DNA of 64,000 nt, from contig ML986723.1 of assembly GCA_010094045.1 (NCBI GenBank), positions 1 to 64,000 on the forward strand, given 5' to 3'. Each line of letters opens with the position of its first letter. The stretch's first letter is position 1. This document shows positions 47,960 through 58,960 of the stretch, piece after piece. The notes under the pieces are model-generated. The model saw only the letters and a list, made by a program, of their open reading frames with translations. It was not told the origin of the DNA and ran no database searches. A program made the position numbers and the translations under genes. The DNA comes from Lojkania enalia. Taxonomy: Eukaryota > Ascomycota > Dothideomycetes > Pleosporales.

Positions 47960-48409
47960 TTAATCAATATTGACCGTCAATGTCGCATCCGGATCAGTCC
48001 AATCCTCGTTCCTACTATCCCTTGCAACCTTCTCACACCTCACCGCCCTCCCCTGCATGGCGTATGCTTCCTTGAACCAATCGCAAAAGGCCCAAAGGGC
48101 TCTCAGACATGTTCCTTCTTCGAATTCAATGGGTCCGCAGGTATGGAAGAGCTTTATCTTGATCGAATCCAGGACTGGAACCGACAGAAGAGTCGCGAAA
48201 TGGAGCTCTTCGGCCACTTCGTCAACCGATCTCGGCATAAAAGTCCCCGGTCGATCGGGGCTTGGTTTCAATAAGAGTTCGCAGTCTAAAGAGAGGGTTA
48301 ATTTGCCGAGAAGTCTGTTTTCAGAACTATGGGGCTGTCGGGCGGGGAATTCCTGAGGATTTGGAGCTTCCGAAGCATCTTGGGGATTAGGGGCCTCGTT
48401 CAAATCCAT
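47960..48409 (-). CDS. Small acidic protein, unknown function
   Basis: A single open frame of 149 residues starting MDLNEAPNPQDASEAPNPQE, which contains EAPNPQ twice. The middle (LLGKLTLSLDCELLLKP, VDEVAEELHFATLLSVPVLD) and the C-terminal aromatic part (LRALWAFCDWFKEAYAMQG) have the composition of a folded cytosolic protein; no signal peptide or membrane segment. The end is NEDWTDPDATLTVNID. I do not recognise the family. It is convergent with the GST. The opposite-strand frame over the same bases is a shadow. Possible extra exons cannot be excluded. Confidence 0.5.
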   Translation of the reverse strand: MDLNEAPNPQDASEAPNPQEFPARQPHSSENRLLGKLTLSLDCELLLKPSPDRPGTFMPRSVDEVAEELHFATLLSVPVLDSIKIKLFHTCGPIEFEEGTCLRALWAFCDWFKEAYAMQGRAVRCEKVARDSRNEDWTDPDATLTVNID

Positions 48410-50121
48410 TGAGGAGGTATTTCAGAACTAATGCAGTATTAAATAAGTGTCAGTTGTTGCGTCAAGGTGGCGGGTGTTCGAACTTAAATGAATTACTATT
48501 GTAGGAGGGGTAGGGGGCCGGTGTGTAGACAACTTATAAACAACTCCGGCCGCCCGGCAAAGAATGCCGTGAAATCGGTCATGTTGCGCAAACCACTTAA
48601 ACAAGGATCTTCTCTCGACATTAAATAGTCGGATTACAGATCTCATAGGCACAACGAGCCATCGACATATAGCAGGCTCGGCACATTGTGATTGGTGGGA
48701 TGGACCTCCGCTCGAGAACAAGATTCAACAAAAGTACCACAGTGGCGTGAGGGATATAAAACAAGGATGAGCATAGAGCTAAATGTGACATCATTTTTCT
48801 CTTAGCGGTTAGCCATCGGTGCGCCCGAAACATTGACACGATTGTTACAAGGCTAGTCTGATGTTAAGTCACGTACTTTTTAAGGGCCTATGCCCGGGCT
48901 ACCAAATTGCCACCCGCAAGCGACGAGCTAGGCTTGCCACAGGTGACTTTGAGTTCCGTCCTAAAAGAGAATATATAATCTCTGGTGGAAATTGCAGCTG
49001 CCTCTATAGCCTAGCATCTGTTTCGTATCCACGCATCATTTAAATACATCTATCCGATACTCGTAGAGGCACCGCCTCTACAGATACGCAATAGTAGTAC
49101 GGGTCTGGTGATGAAATCCAAAATTCTCTATATAATTAAAATTTCTTATAATTGCACCCTCCAATTTAAAAGGCTAATATTAGCCCGGACCTATGTAATG
49201 ACAGAGCCTCAACAATTTCCCCATTGAACGCCCTTCTGTTCGACCTGTATCAGGAATCCATAGTCGAAGTCCCAGATCAGGAGAATAAAACAGATGGGGA
49301 GTGAATTACTGATACTCTCCTAACTCAGTCAGTCCATCGACAATAGAACTGGCCGGCGTCCGAGGTTCCCCCGCCACATCTGGAGACGAGCCGTGTGGAT
49401 ACGTAGAATAGCATAGTCACTATATCCGTTTGAGGAAATGATTCCCACCCAACGAATCTCGTATCGTTCTCATTTATCTCGCAACTTCAACCAATAGCGT
49501 AGTATAAGCATTTAAAGCCAGGAACGCCGCACTACGATCAATAGGAATAGCTTTTTTTTTTTTTCGATTAGGGCTTCTGTGCGGGTTCCCATTAAAGATA
49601 GATCTCTAGACTAGAGAAAGTCAAGTCATATTAATACGACTGAGTTATGTTCATACATGCATATAAAAATTATTGGTGCTTGTTGATATCGTATAATTCC
49701 TTCTTCAATAGACCATACGGAAAGCTAGATGGAAGATGATACTTGTTCAAGTGCTAGGCCACGGCCTTGATCGAAGTTTGCGAGCTTCTACAAACTTACG
49801 CGCAAAGATGCTCGGGCTTCACGGGGTAGAACGCGTTCGGAGCCATGGGTGTGAAACTGGGCAAATTGCCACCTGTGTCAATGCCTGTGGACGACATTTT
49901 ACAGCAGTGTGTATGTATAAGAGTCCAATGGAGCCCCACAGACATTTCTAAGCACGAAAAGCAGTGCCCTTGATATTCGCCAAGGCTTCCAGCAAAACGT
50001 AACTTATATTCTTAATTACTTCTATGCGTATAAGCGAATATAGCATCACTGAAGTAAAACGCACCACTGGTAGTGTCACGTGTTTCTACTATCCTATTAT
50101 AGTTGGCCTGTTTTCAGGCCT
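48410..50121. other. AT-rich region, no gene found
   Basis: About 1.7 kb with only short frames, a T-run at 49551-49564 and no recognisable product. It ends at the second copy of the 102-bp repeat. Confidence 0.45.
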
Positions 50122-50223
50122 ATATAGTCTCGCCACTGCCAGCCTCTGGCCAGACTGGCCACTTATCCTCCTTCAATACATCAATATTTGCCTCAGCAAC
50201 TGATGCTGCCTGATACGCGACAG
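50122..50223. repeat. Dispersed 102-bp repeat, copy 2
   Basis: Same length and orientation as 1-102, 90 of 102 positions identical, no gaps. Differences are mostly transitions, consistent with RIP or age, and cluster at offsets 14-36, where this copy has the perfect palindrome GGCCAGACTGGCC while copy 1 has a different hairpin. The left flank is TTCAGGCCT; the right flank begins GTATTTACC. No ORF. Confidence 0.75.
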
Positions 50224-52357
50224 GTATTTACCTTCATCCGCCACTAGCGGGATGCTCCGACGTCGGCCAATCCGACGTTGTATCCATGTATATTATACGT
50301 GATGGCGACATATGACGTATGAAAACGAGAAAAGCCTCTTACGTCCGGTATTTGCATCACGACGCTGGTCAAAGCGACAAGGTAGGGGATTGAAGACGGC
50401 TTGAGCGGTGACGGGGGACGAAACTGCGGCGTTGATACTCGAGTGTTGCGCTATGGAAAGCAATCGAATGTGAAGAGTGTTGAGGCATGTAGTAGGACGG
50501 GCGCATATCTGCAAAGGATGTGGTAGCTCGTTGCTAGTAAAGAGGGGTCAACGCCTTACGATAAGGTCAGTTCCACGACATCCCCTCCTCCTTTGTTATT
50601 TTGCAGACCCCGCTCCTCTCCGCTCCGCTTTACTAGGGCTCCCATTGGCTCTGTGTATATAGGTGTATTCCCTGGTTCGTTGGGATACGTACCTGCTAGA
50701 TGGTATGGTGTTTGTACCGTAGCCCTAGAAATTACCTAGGTAATCCCTCAGGGGTTATTCACGAACGTCAGCTTGATATTCCGTCCTCGAGTATGTGCCA
50801 TACCCATGCTGCTCTGCTGTAATGCGATGATGTGAATTGCGGGGCGATTGTGATTATCCGCAAGTAGTGGTCGGGCAGTGACGCGTATTCATGGTCTCAA
50901 CATGTGTCTCTTTGGTTAGTATACGGAACATTAAACGTGAGGAGTGAGATGGCGTGATAGGAATAACGAGGAAGCCCACACTTGTAGGAGGCAGATGATA
51001 TTGTGCCGAGTGGTTCAGGGATAGAGTAAGCGAAGGGTCTCGGTCAAGCATCCCGAGCGAGTGGCAATGACAGAAGCTTGGCAACATTAGACTGTCACAA
51101 TCTCAAATGCTAAATTCAGCTGTGCAGCGTAATTGGTGCAAGAGAGAACACATCACTGCACCACTAGAAGGTGGCCTGTTTACAATCATGCAATCCCCCT
51201 ATATTCATGCCCAGCATAGTAGCTAGGATCATCCCCAATATGCAAACTCCAATCGAGTTTTAGCGTTAGATGGCAAAACTACAATTGCCTTTCCCCTCAA
51301 CATCGAGACGAGATTCTTAATTCGTAGACTATTCCTCTACGCTACGGATGGACCCAACGTGTAACCCTAGCAACAACTTGTCAAGTAGAAATGGTGAAAG
51401 GGGCGAATTCCCAGGAAACAAAATGTTAGCTATTGCCACGCGGGGGCTATACATGAAGTCTGGAGTACAAACACTACTGAAGTAGGGGTCCAAAGGCTTG
51501 TTACAGACGCGACTCGAAATCTCAAATATACAAATTGATACTGTCACATTGAATTTTGTCAAATCTAAATAGTTTCTTTTATATTCAATTAAAACCAGTA
51601 GGAACGCAATTTTGAACTACAGGTCATCGTAGCTACGTTATGTAGCACAAAATAAGTAAAGATTTTTAGGCAAATCATTGAAGATGTCGTCAGAGGCGAG
51701 ATCGGAAAAATCGTCCGGAGGATTTCTCGTAGAACTGCGGTGGCAAATAGGGTCTGTAGTAGGGAACAGGTGATAGGATGAGATTCGTAACCAAACCGAA
51801 GGAGCGGTGAGGCAAAGAGGAACACAATGGACGTACGTTCGAATGATGGCAGACGATTTTGTGATACGTATTCACACCCTCGCGAGTGGCGGTGGTCGTC
51901 GTGGCACTCTCGCTACTAAACTTCATTTAAATATCTGGTCTCCCGCAAACAATATTAGTGCTTGTATCCTGCGTGACCATTCCATAATTACCGCATTGTG
52001 AAAGTCTTACGAGACTCCCACTGCGCATGGCTCGACCTAGCTCACTTTGGCCAACTAAAATTTCCCTTTCTATGTTCGTAATCTACTCGACGGCTTGAGC
52101 CTGTACCTAGGTAAATGATAAAGGTCATGGGTGCTGCGGAAATTCGATTCTTCATTGCCGGCTTGTGTTTGCCGTCTTAGTCAAAGGCTTCTAGTGATGA
52201 AAGAAGGGAGCAGCGACGAAAATTGACAGGGAAACCGGAAGGTCGCGGTTCCAGGAGTGCCGTCAATAGGCTATCGCATATTACATACGGACTTGAGTGC
52301 TGCCTGGGCAGGCTCGTGATCACTTGAGTTGCAAGTCATAAGCGAGTCGAGCTCTAA
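50224..52357. other. Anonymous intergenic region
   Basis: About 2.1 kb. A short inverted repeat (CCGACGTCGG with a second GACGT, around 50259-50278) follows the 102-bp repeat. Open frames of 60-78 codons occur on both strands; none has recognisable product or splice support. Confidence 0.4.
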
Positions 52358-52624
52358 ATGTCGGAATCTACGATCCTGATGGTGCAGCTCGGCGGCTCAA
52401 ACACGATCTACAGACTGCAGAAGGATGACGATGTACATTCTTCGGTGCACGTTGAAGAGCTAAACAATGGAGAATTCGAGGGGCTAGTCGAACAGGAGCC
52501 TATGAACATGGTTGTTAGAGGAATTCGGATCACCATCGGCGCAGGCACAGCCTCCCCCCCAACATACAGTCTACAGCCAGACGTATCCTTTGACACGCCC
52601 TCCTCATATGCATATCTAGAGTAA
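52358..52624 (+). CDS. Possible small protein, unknown
   Basis: An 88-codon frame starting MSESTILMVQLGGSNTIYRL, acidic in the middle (DDDVHSSVHVEELNNGEFEG) and ending in FDTPSSYAYLE. Codon use is less AT-biased than the surrounding DNA and the ATG opens the frame directly, but no family, signal peptide or second exon is seen. It may be chance. Confidence 0.3.
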   Translation: MSESTILMVQLGGSNTIYRLQKDDDVHSSVHVEELNNGEFEGLVEQEPMNMVVRGIRITIGAGTASPPTYSLQPDVSFDTPSSYAYLE

Positions 52625-53649
52625 GGCGCATGTAACAAGAGATAAAGCTGCTAAGGCTAGAGATTCTAGTGAGAAGAGAAGTCGTCTGCTCGATACTAGT
52701 GAATAGCTACCGGAAGGGTCGCAGCAATGTGCTACATGTCTCGACTATAACGACACGGAACTGTAAGATTTGGTGGACACTAGTTGACAACGTAGCAACC
52801 ACTCTCTACAGGATGTGTGTAGAGTAGCGACTGAAAACGGGCGGGGGACTACACATTCTGACATCTTTGGTGTCATAGGTACGAGTGCGACACTTCTCAT
52901 CTCTCCTAAGAAGTTAAAATGGGGTTAGTATACGGCTAACTCGGCACGCTGGTCGTTCTCCACACAATACGTTACCTTTTAAACGCGTAAGCAATCGAAC
53001 GTGTCGTAGCGCGTCTTCACCAGGAGCAGGGGACCTAAGAGCCAAAATGAGAAAGGCTGCCTTCCGCCAGCATGAGATCTGCTTTCGCGGTGGATTGTTC
53101 CTATTCAACTCGCACGAGCTGCCCCCAGTTGGGTTCAACACCGGGACTCTCTTGGGGTGATCTTGGTGGCTGGCCCACAAAACGTCGGGAACGGAGCCTA
53201 GATTTTTGACCGAAAATTCATGAAATCTATATACTGATTCAAGCATATACAAGGCAGACAAAGATGTTGTATTCACCGCACTAGAGGCGCTTGAGCCTGA
53301 AAAGTGTATACCCTTGGTTTTAACAACATCTTTGGACTGTTTAGCATTCGCTAACTAAACTCTTTGACGTCCAACGTTGCCTAGAGTTGAATGCTCTAGA
53401 ACATTCTTTGGATCAGATGCACTTCTGGACTGGCTTTTGGTATGAGTCTCCATAAATACTAATCCCTAAGCTCTCCCTAGTCCTAACGAAAAGCGAGTAG
53501 TGCGCACGGTCCACAGAACTTACGATCTCCGCGGACTGCAGGCAGACCTTCAGCGATCATTCGATGCTGCGCGTCGCACGTTCTACATCCCGACAGCTTC
53601 TAATTATGCCGTTGTCAACAAACCTTGCTATCCCAACCTCCGCATTACC
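52625..53649. other. Intergenic region, no gene found
   Basis: About 1 kb. A 120-codon minus-strand frame at 52914-53276 mixes unlike segments and has no recognisable family; it may cover decayed element sequence. No gene called. Confidence 0.4.
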
Positions 53650-56207
53650 TCATTCCTGTAGGTGGAAATAAGAATGTTCAAAGGGAGACTCCATCGGTGG
53701 GGCTAATGGATCGAACGCATCAAAGACTGGGGATCCACCTTCAACGCCCATTCCTGAAATCGACCTAGCAACGAACTGACTCTCGAGGAAAGGATCTAAT
53801 CCACCTGTGAAGCCGGCGTTGTACACATTTTGCTCGCTGCGTCTGGGGAATATCGCCGCATCCTCCGCCTGCAAGTCAGCCACATCAAGTAAGAAACAAC
53901 CAGCTACAGCTTCGAATGTACTGAAACTCAATCGATAGCCCCGCTCAGCCAATGGATCCGGCATGGTACGAAGCCATCTAATTAGTTTCTTCGAATATTC
54001 CGATAACATAGCTCTGTCCTGCGTAGTCGTAGACGAGTGCAAAATAGTGAGCAGAAAGATCGATACAGCCTGCATCAAATAGTGCACGATGCTCCACCAC
54101 GGCCCTTTCTCGTAGATGAAGAGTGGAAATGGCTGGTCTGGTAGAAAGTCTGCTGCAGTTTTTGCAGCTTCAACGCATATCTTTGCCATACGGAGAATGA
54201 AAGCCTGCGAAACGTTTGAATCCGTTGGTATCTGGCCGAGACCTCCAAGACACGGCCGTGTGAGAAGAATTCTCGCACTACAGAAGTGCAATCCCAGGAT
54301 CATACGCTCGCGGGCGTGCCTGTCTGAGAAACGGCTTGGTCCTAAGCGCTGTGTTTGAAAGTCAAATTCCGGCGGTAGAGAGGCGGACCATTGATCAAGC
54401 CGTTGAACAAACCCGACGATATCGTTCTGTACGTCCCCTAGGGAACGAACCACTGTCCCAGTGGAATACAGGGTCAATATGACATTTTGGGTAATGAGGC
54501 CCATCTGAACTATGGCGCGAAAGAAAGATCCTGGGTTTGCTTCGGGTATGCTATTAGGATTTATTGGAATAAGAAGCCTTCCCATTGATGTGGTGGAAAA
54601 AGAACTTGCAATGGTCGAACTAGACGCCGCTGGAGTATTAGAAGGTACCTTTCTTAAGCGCTCCGCGTCCTCTGCTTTTTGAGTAAGTTGGTCCTCGGCG
54701 ACGGGGATTGGCAAAGGGACGGAGCAGCATCCATCGACGATCATGCTAGGCCGCCCTGTGATGGCGCTGAGCAGGCGCTCAAGGGAATACAGGCTCCACC
54801 AAACTCGCACCAACATCTCCCTTCTAAAGAGCGAAGTCGACGGGTCCTCGTTGCGAATATGGAGACCGAGTGCAAAGGCGAAGCGCAGCGCTACGCCCAT
54901 CATTACCCAAGACCTGAATTGTCCTTAACACCAGATCGATCGCGATAAGACTAGAAATAAAGGTTGGGTTGAAAGCACTTACCGGCTAACTTGTCCAGTG
55001 GAAATATAATAGAAGGACAGCAACCCAGTTATTTGGATTTGATTAACATCGGGATGGTTTGTAAGAGCTGAGGGGCCGAGTGCAAGAAATCGAGCACGTG
55101 CATGGTAGCTGAGGTGGTCTCGTTCTTCACCCTGCCAGCTCGCTTGAACGAGATGGGAGTATCTTGCACCGATAGCTAGGACAAGGTTCAGGATGGCGAG
55201 CCATTTGTGCGAGAGTGGGTTAGACTCTGCGGTGCCAGTTTTCAATCTTTCGAGGTACCTTCCGATTTTGTCAAGGAACACGGTGCGGGAAAAGATAGGG
55301 AAAGCTTCATGCACGGTTTGAAAATAGTAGTCCAGGAGGCGTTCCACAGTTTCAGGCGAGGGCAGCTCATAGGGATCAAGAAAATCGGGGTTGACATCAA
55401 CGCCGTCACTATCCAAGTAGAAACTGAAGGACGTCACTTGCTCAACACTACCGATATTGGCCGAACCTCGTCTGCTAGGGACGGCTCCAGGGAACGAACT
55501 CTGTGACGTTGCTTTAGCTGACTCCTCCTTTTCAAGCTGTTGGATGATGCTGCGTAACCACTGGACCTCCGAGTTTTTCCCAACAAACCCAGTGGCCCGC
55601 GCGGTCTCGTCCCTTAGTAGGTTTTCCTCAAGCAGGTCGAGTGACTCAGTAGCCAATGAATTCATAGATCCTAGGCGGCTTGCCTCTCCGGCGGCTCTGG
55701 TCTCATCCGCATCAGTGTCAGGGTTCGATGACGTCGGCGTCTGTCGCATTTCAGAGATGTCTTCCTCTACCTACGCGTGCATTAGTTCTTAGCGTTGTAG
55801 CATCGTCTGTTGGCTCAGTAGCCGTACCGCCTCCAGCAGATCAGCGATCCTCGCGCTGTCCTCTTCGCCAGTGCGCGCCCTGAGGCCATTCAGCAGTTCG
55901 GCCATCTGAACGCACCGCTCGGTGACACTACTTCGTATCAGACTAAGTTCTATCAGCAATATTGGGAATGCACTAACATCCTCAGCTTATCCCGCCGCGG
56001 TAGAACGTACACACACTCCCGGCCGGCGACCTGGCAATGCCTGCATCGCGGTGTGTCACCTGTGCATTTGATCTTATGGCTTCGGCAGGCGGTGCAGGCC
56101 CGCGAGACCCGCCGGCGGTCTCTTGGGGTAGCACCCGTGTGGCCCGGGCGCTGCAGGCGAGGAATTGCTACCTTCGAACCCGATGCCGGCGACGCAAATG
56201 GCGACAT
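53650..56207 (-). CDS. Zn2Cys6 transcription factor with fungal_trans domain
   Basis: Four exons: 56207-55978, 55927-55828, 55770-54983 and 54913-53650; 793 residues. Joins keep phase and give continuous family-like sequence (RRDKLR/IVTERCVQMAELL, DLLEA/VEEDISEMRQ, TGQVSR/SWVMMGVALRFAF). The zinc cluster is CTACRSHKIKC then TGDTPRCRHCQVAGREC (C-x2-C-x6-C-x6-C-x2-C-x6-C) at about residues 38-65. The PF04082-type middle domain begins at PSPETVERLLDYYFQTVHEA and includes VMMGVALRFAFALGLH and RVWWSLYSLERLLSAITGRP. A nuclear regulator; the target is unknown. No metabolic gene lies close by on either side. The first intron uses the donor GTTAGT and acceptor GTAG. Confidence 0.93.
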
Positions 56208-58829
56208 GTCTTACTCTCTTTCACTGGCGCGTACTGGATTGCGATCGTGTTAAAAGGCGCCCACCGAGCTAGGGGTATAGTCAGGTCAGGTCCTGTGCGG
56301 CGGGATAAAAGCCCAACCGACAATAGCGTTGCGCGTGGATGGTGGTGCGGGGATGGTAATGATGCTGACAAGGCATGGGAACAACCGCACATGACGCCGA
56401 TGAACTCACCGAGTAATACCGGATCAGACACTTCAGTGACGGGCACAGGCAGTTTTAAGTCGAGTGACACTGTCGAGGGCTTTGTATGATGAGGTAAGCC
56501 TCTCTTGGATAGCCTTCTGGTAGTCACCCGACTAATTAGGAAGATACAGGCGGCCTATTTGGGGAAGGGCGACGAATTGAGGACTACCATCGCATCGACG
56601 GAAACTGGCCGGCGACAAGCAAGCGAGAGAAGCAACCGCCCGCCTGGTCCGCCGGCGTGTGTACCTAGCACCTAGGTGCCACTAGGTTGCGTCTCTGCAG
56701 TGTCCCTTCGCCAGGGGCACCAGCAACACGGCCGAACTGGAGGGAAGTATCAGACGGAGGGAGCGGGCCATAGCCCCCCAAGGGATGCTCCAAAAAATGC
56801 GACCGGCGACCTCGAGTGCGTTGGTGTAGGCTGCTCGGCCTGCCTAGATACCGCTAGGTAGCGCAACAGCAACACGGCAAGGCTGGAGCGGCGGAGCAGA
56901 CTGGTAGAGGGCTGTTAGAACGATCCATGGGGACTGGGGAGCGAGGAGCAGGACGCAAAAGTAGCGAGCAGAACGCAGAACGCAGAGGGAAGCGGGCAGA
57001 GGGTAGCGGGCAGAGAGAGAGAGAGCAGACGACTGCAGGGACACGGCATGTTCGCAATGCCGCCCGCGCCTGCCCCATCCAACGTCCCGTGGACCGCCAA
57101 GGTTGGTGTAGCCGTGCCGCGACGGAACCGAATCCGGCCCAATGAGAGCGCCGCCCGTGCTTTGGCTATGGCCGTCTGGGGCATCCCCTTGGCCTCATGA
57201 AAAGCTTGCCTCTTCTTCGCAGGGCCCCGTCCGCTCCACTACTCTCCTCATTCAACTACTACTTCTCTCCCCCAAGCACAGCAGGCCCTCCAGAAACAGC
57301 TCACCGCGATCCAGGCATGCCGCCACCTATCCCTCGAGAGCTCCCTAGACGCTGCATTTCTCCTTTCCCTAGCCGCCAAACATTTAACGATGGCTGTGAT
57401 CCAGGACTGGGAACCCACAGCGCTCTGTTTGCGAGACTCACGTCGGGCCGCTGTCGTATGGACGAGGAACATAGCACATCAGCGTGGCCTACCTCTTGTT
57501 ATGCGTCTCTTGCTTCACGACACTGTAAACCTCTAGGTCCCTTTCAAATTGGCTAGAAATGCCCGCCGGCTGCAGTCTTCTCGTCCTCTCGCCCTATTCA
57601 CTCTTCCGTGCGGCAAGGACGCATAGACTGCCATCGGACCGCGTCACACCATAGAACCAACGGGGGGGAAACATCGCCCCCGCTCATGGACATCTCTGTC
57701 CTCTATCGTCAGAACACGCTCCAAGCCCAGTGGCTAGGCCCTACCATCGCAGAATCACTCGAGTTACAGCATCCTTATACACAGTGTAACGTGCTTGACC
57801 TGCTCCTTTCCCTACAGTTGCACCATCCCCCTTGCCATAAACGATAGCAGCGCACCCACTTCTACATCCGAATCTGATAGGATTCAGACAGCCAGCTAGT
57901 TCGCCTATGACGTGCAATATCCGCTCGAGGCGTTCCATGCGATACCCCTATATATTTAGCTACATGCCTCACCACATGGGCTTCCGCGTTGCGACACGTT
58001 GCATTACGTGCTCTCGAGTAGTTCTTTGTAATCATGCGATACATGATCCTATATTGATGGCTAGCCTTCCCGTGCAAGCGGAAACGTTAGAGTAACAAGG
58101 TCGTCCGCACCAATAAGCTGTCTCATTGAATATCACACCACATAGTGGCGGAGCGGACTTGGCATTAGAGTCGTCGCCTCCATGGTCAGATGCTCTACTA
58201 TTCGTATAACATAAGCCGCTGATTGATCACGGCTTTCGGGCTATGGTCGGAAGGTATCTAGGTTAAGGGTGCTGTAATCTCAGAACTGGCAGTGCATCGA
58301 CTATCCCGTCCTGATTTCCCCAAGGCAAGCTTCTAGTTGCTATCGGGCAGCTGATAGTTGATCGATAGCGCTCGAGAGAATGCAGATCAAACAAAGAACA
58401 ATGATGAACGCTTTTATTCTCGATGCATCAATCGATGGGTATGGCAATTCGGCAATACTCTAGGCTAGTAGCAACAATCCAAATCTATCGTCTACTCTAC
58501 AAACCCCCCCCCCCCCCAACCCCCTCATTCCCACAAGCGGATTGCTGGCGCGCCCCACTAAGGGCAATTTTCTCATACGAAAGACCGCCAAGCGATCTGT
58601 GTAATGATGGGCACTAGCAATCCGTTCATGGGAGGGGCTGCACTACAACCGCTCAGCTAAGTTGAAAAAAATTAAAAAAAAAAAAACGGCGTTGCCCTCA
58701 CATAGCCGTCAACCAGCTTAGCCATTGGCGGTAACTCGGCATGTCTTTCTGGGCAGACATCGCCAGCAGCCAGCAACTACCAAAACGCCATCCATCGATG
58801 AAGCCAAAAAAAATTTGCACAACAGATAA
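56208..58829. other. GC-rich then mixed intergenic region with short repeats
   Basis: 56208-57650 is GC-rich and includes the promoter of the Zn2Cys6 gene. CAGCAACACGGC occurs at 56721-56732 and 56867-56878 within a longer partly repeated block (CTAGGT...GCAACAGCAACACGGC...CTGGAG). A purine-only-like tract (GA- and GCAGA-rich) spans 56929-57030. Many overlapping open frames are a by-product of high GC. From 57650 on, composition drops; a C-homopolymer lies at 58505-58518 and an A-run near 58676. No gene is supported. Confidence 0.45.
58806..58813 (-). terminator. RNA polymerase III terminator (T8)
   Basis: Eight consecutive T on the minus strand, 16 bp after the tRNA discriminator base. This is the usual Pol III stop signal and supports transcription of the tRNA gene. 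Confidence 0.8.
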
Positions 58830-58960
58830 TGCATCGGCCGGGAATCGAACCCGGGGCTACATTTATTGTAAGCTGCTAGTCGTAAATTTGTTGATGAAAT
58901 CTTACCTAGCCGACCTCGAATGAATGGCAACGGCTAATTTTACCACTAAACCACCGATGC
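58830..58960 (-). tRNA. tRNA-Gly(GCC), interrupted at 37/38 and in the variable loop
   Basis: The acceptor stem GCATCGG/CCGATGC closes perfectly, with discriminator A (58830). The A box is TGGTTTAGTGG, the B box GGTTCGATTCC. The anticodon stem AGCCG/CGGCT pairs fully around TTGCCA...T, with anticodon GCC at 58928-58926. Between positions 37 and 38 lies an 11-nt insert, TTCATTCGAGG (58924-58914), at the standard tRNA intron site. A second, 49-nt insert sits in the variable loop (58905-58857); it begins GTAAGA and ends TGTAG. Removing both leaves a 71-nt tRNA with a normal four-base variable loop (AGCC) and a CCGGG/CCCGG T stem. The second insert is not at a known nuclear tRNA intron site, so the gene may be inactive or unusually processed. 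Confidence 0.8.

Noticed and set aside
48428..48839. Overlapping minus-strand frames after the small acidic protein
   Set aside because: Short, mutually overlapping and without family or splice support.
52914..53276. 120-codon minus-strand frame
   Set aside because: Composition changes abruptly along it and no family is recognised; likely chance in decayed DNA.
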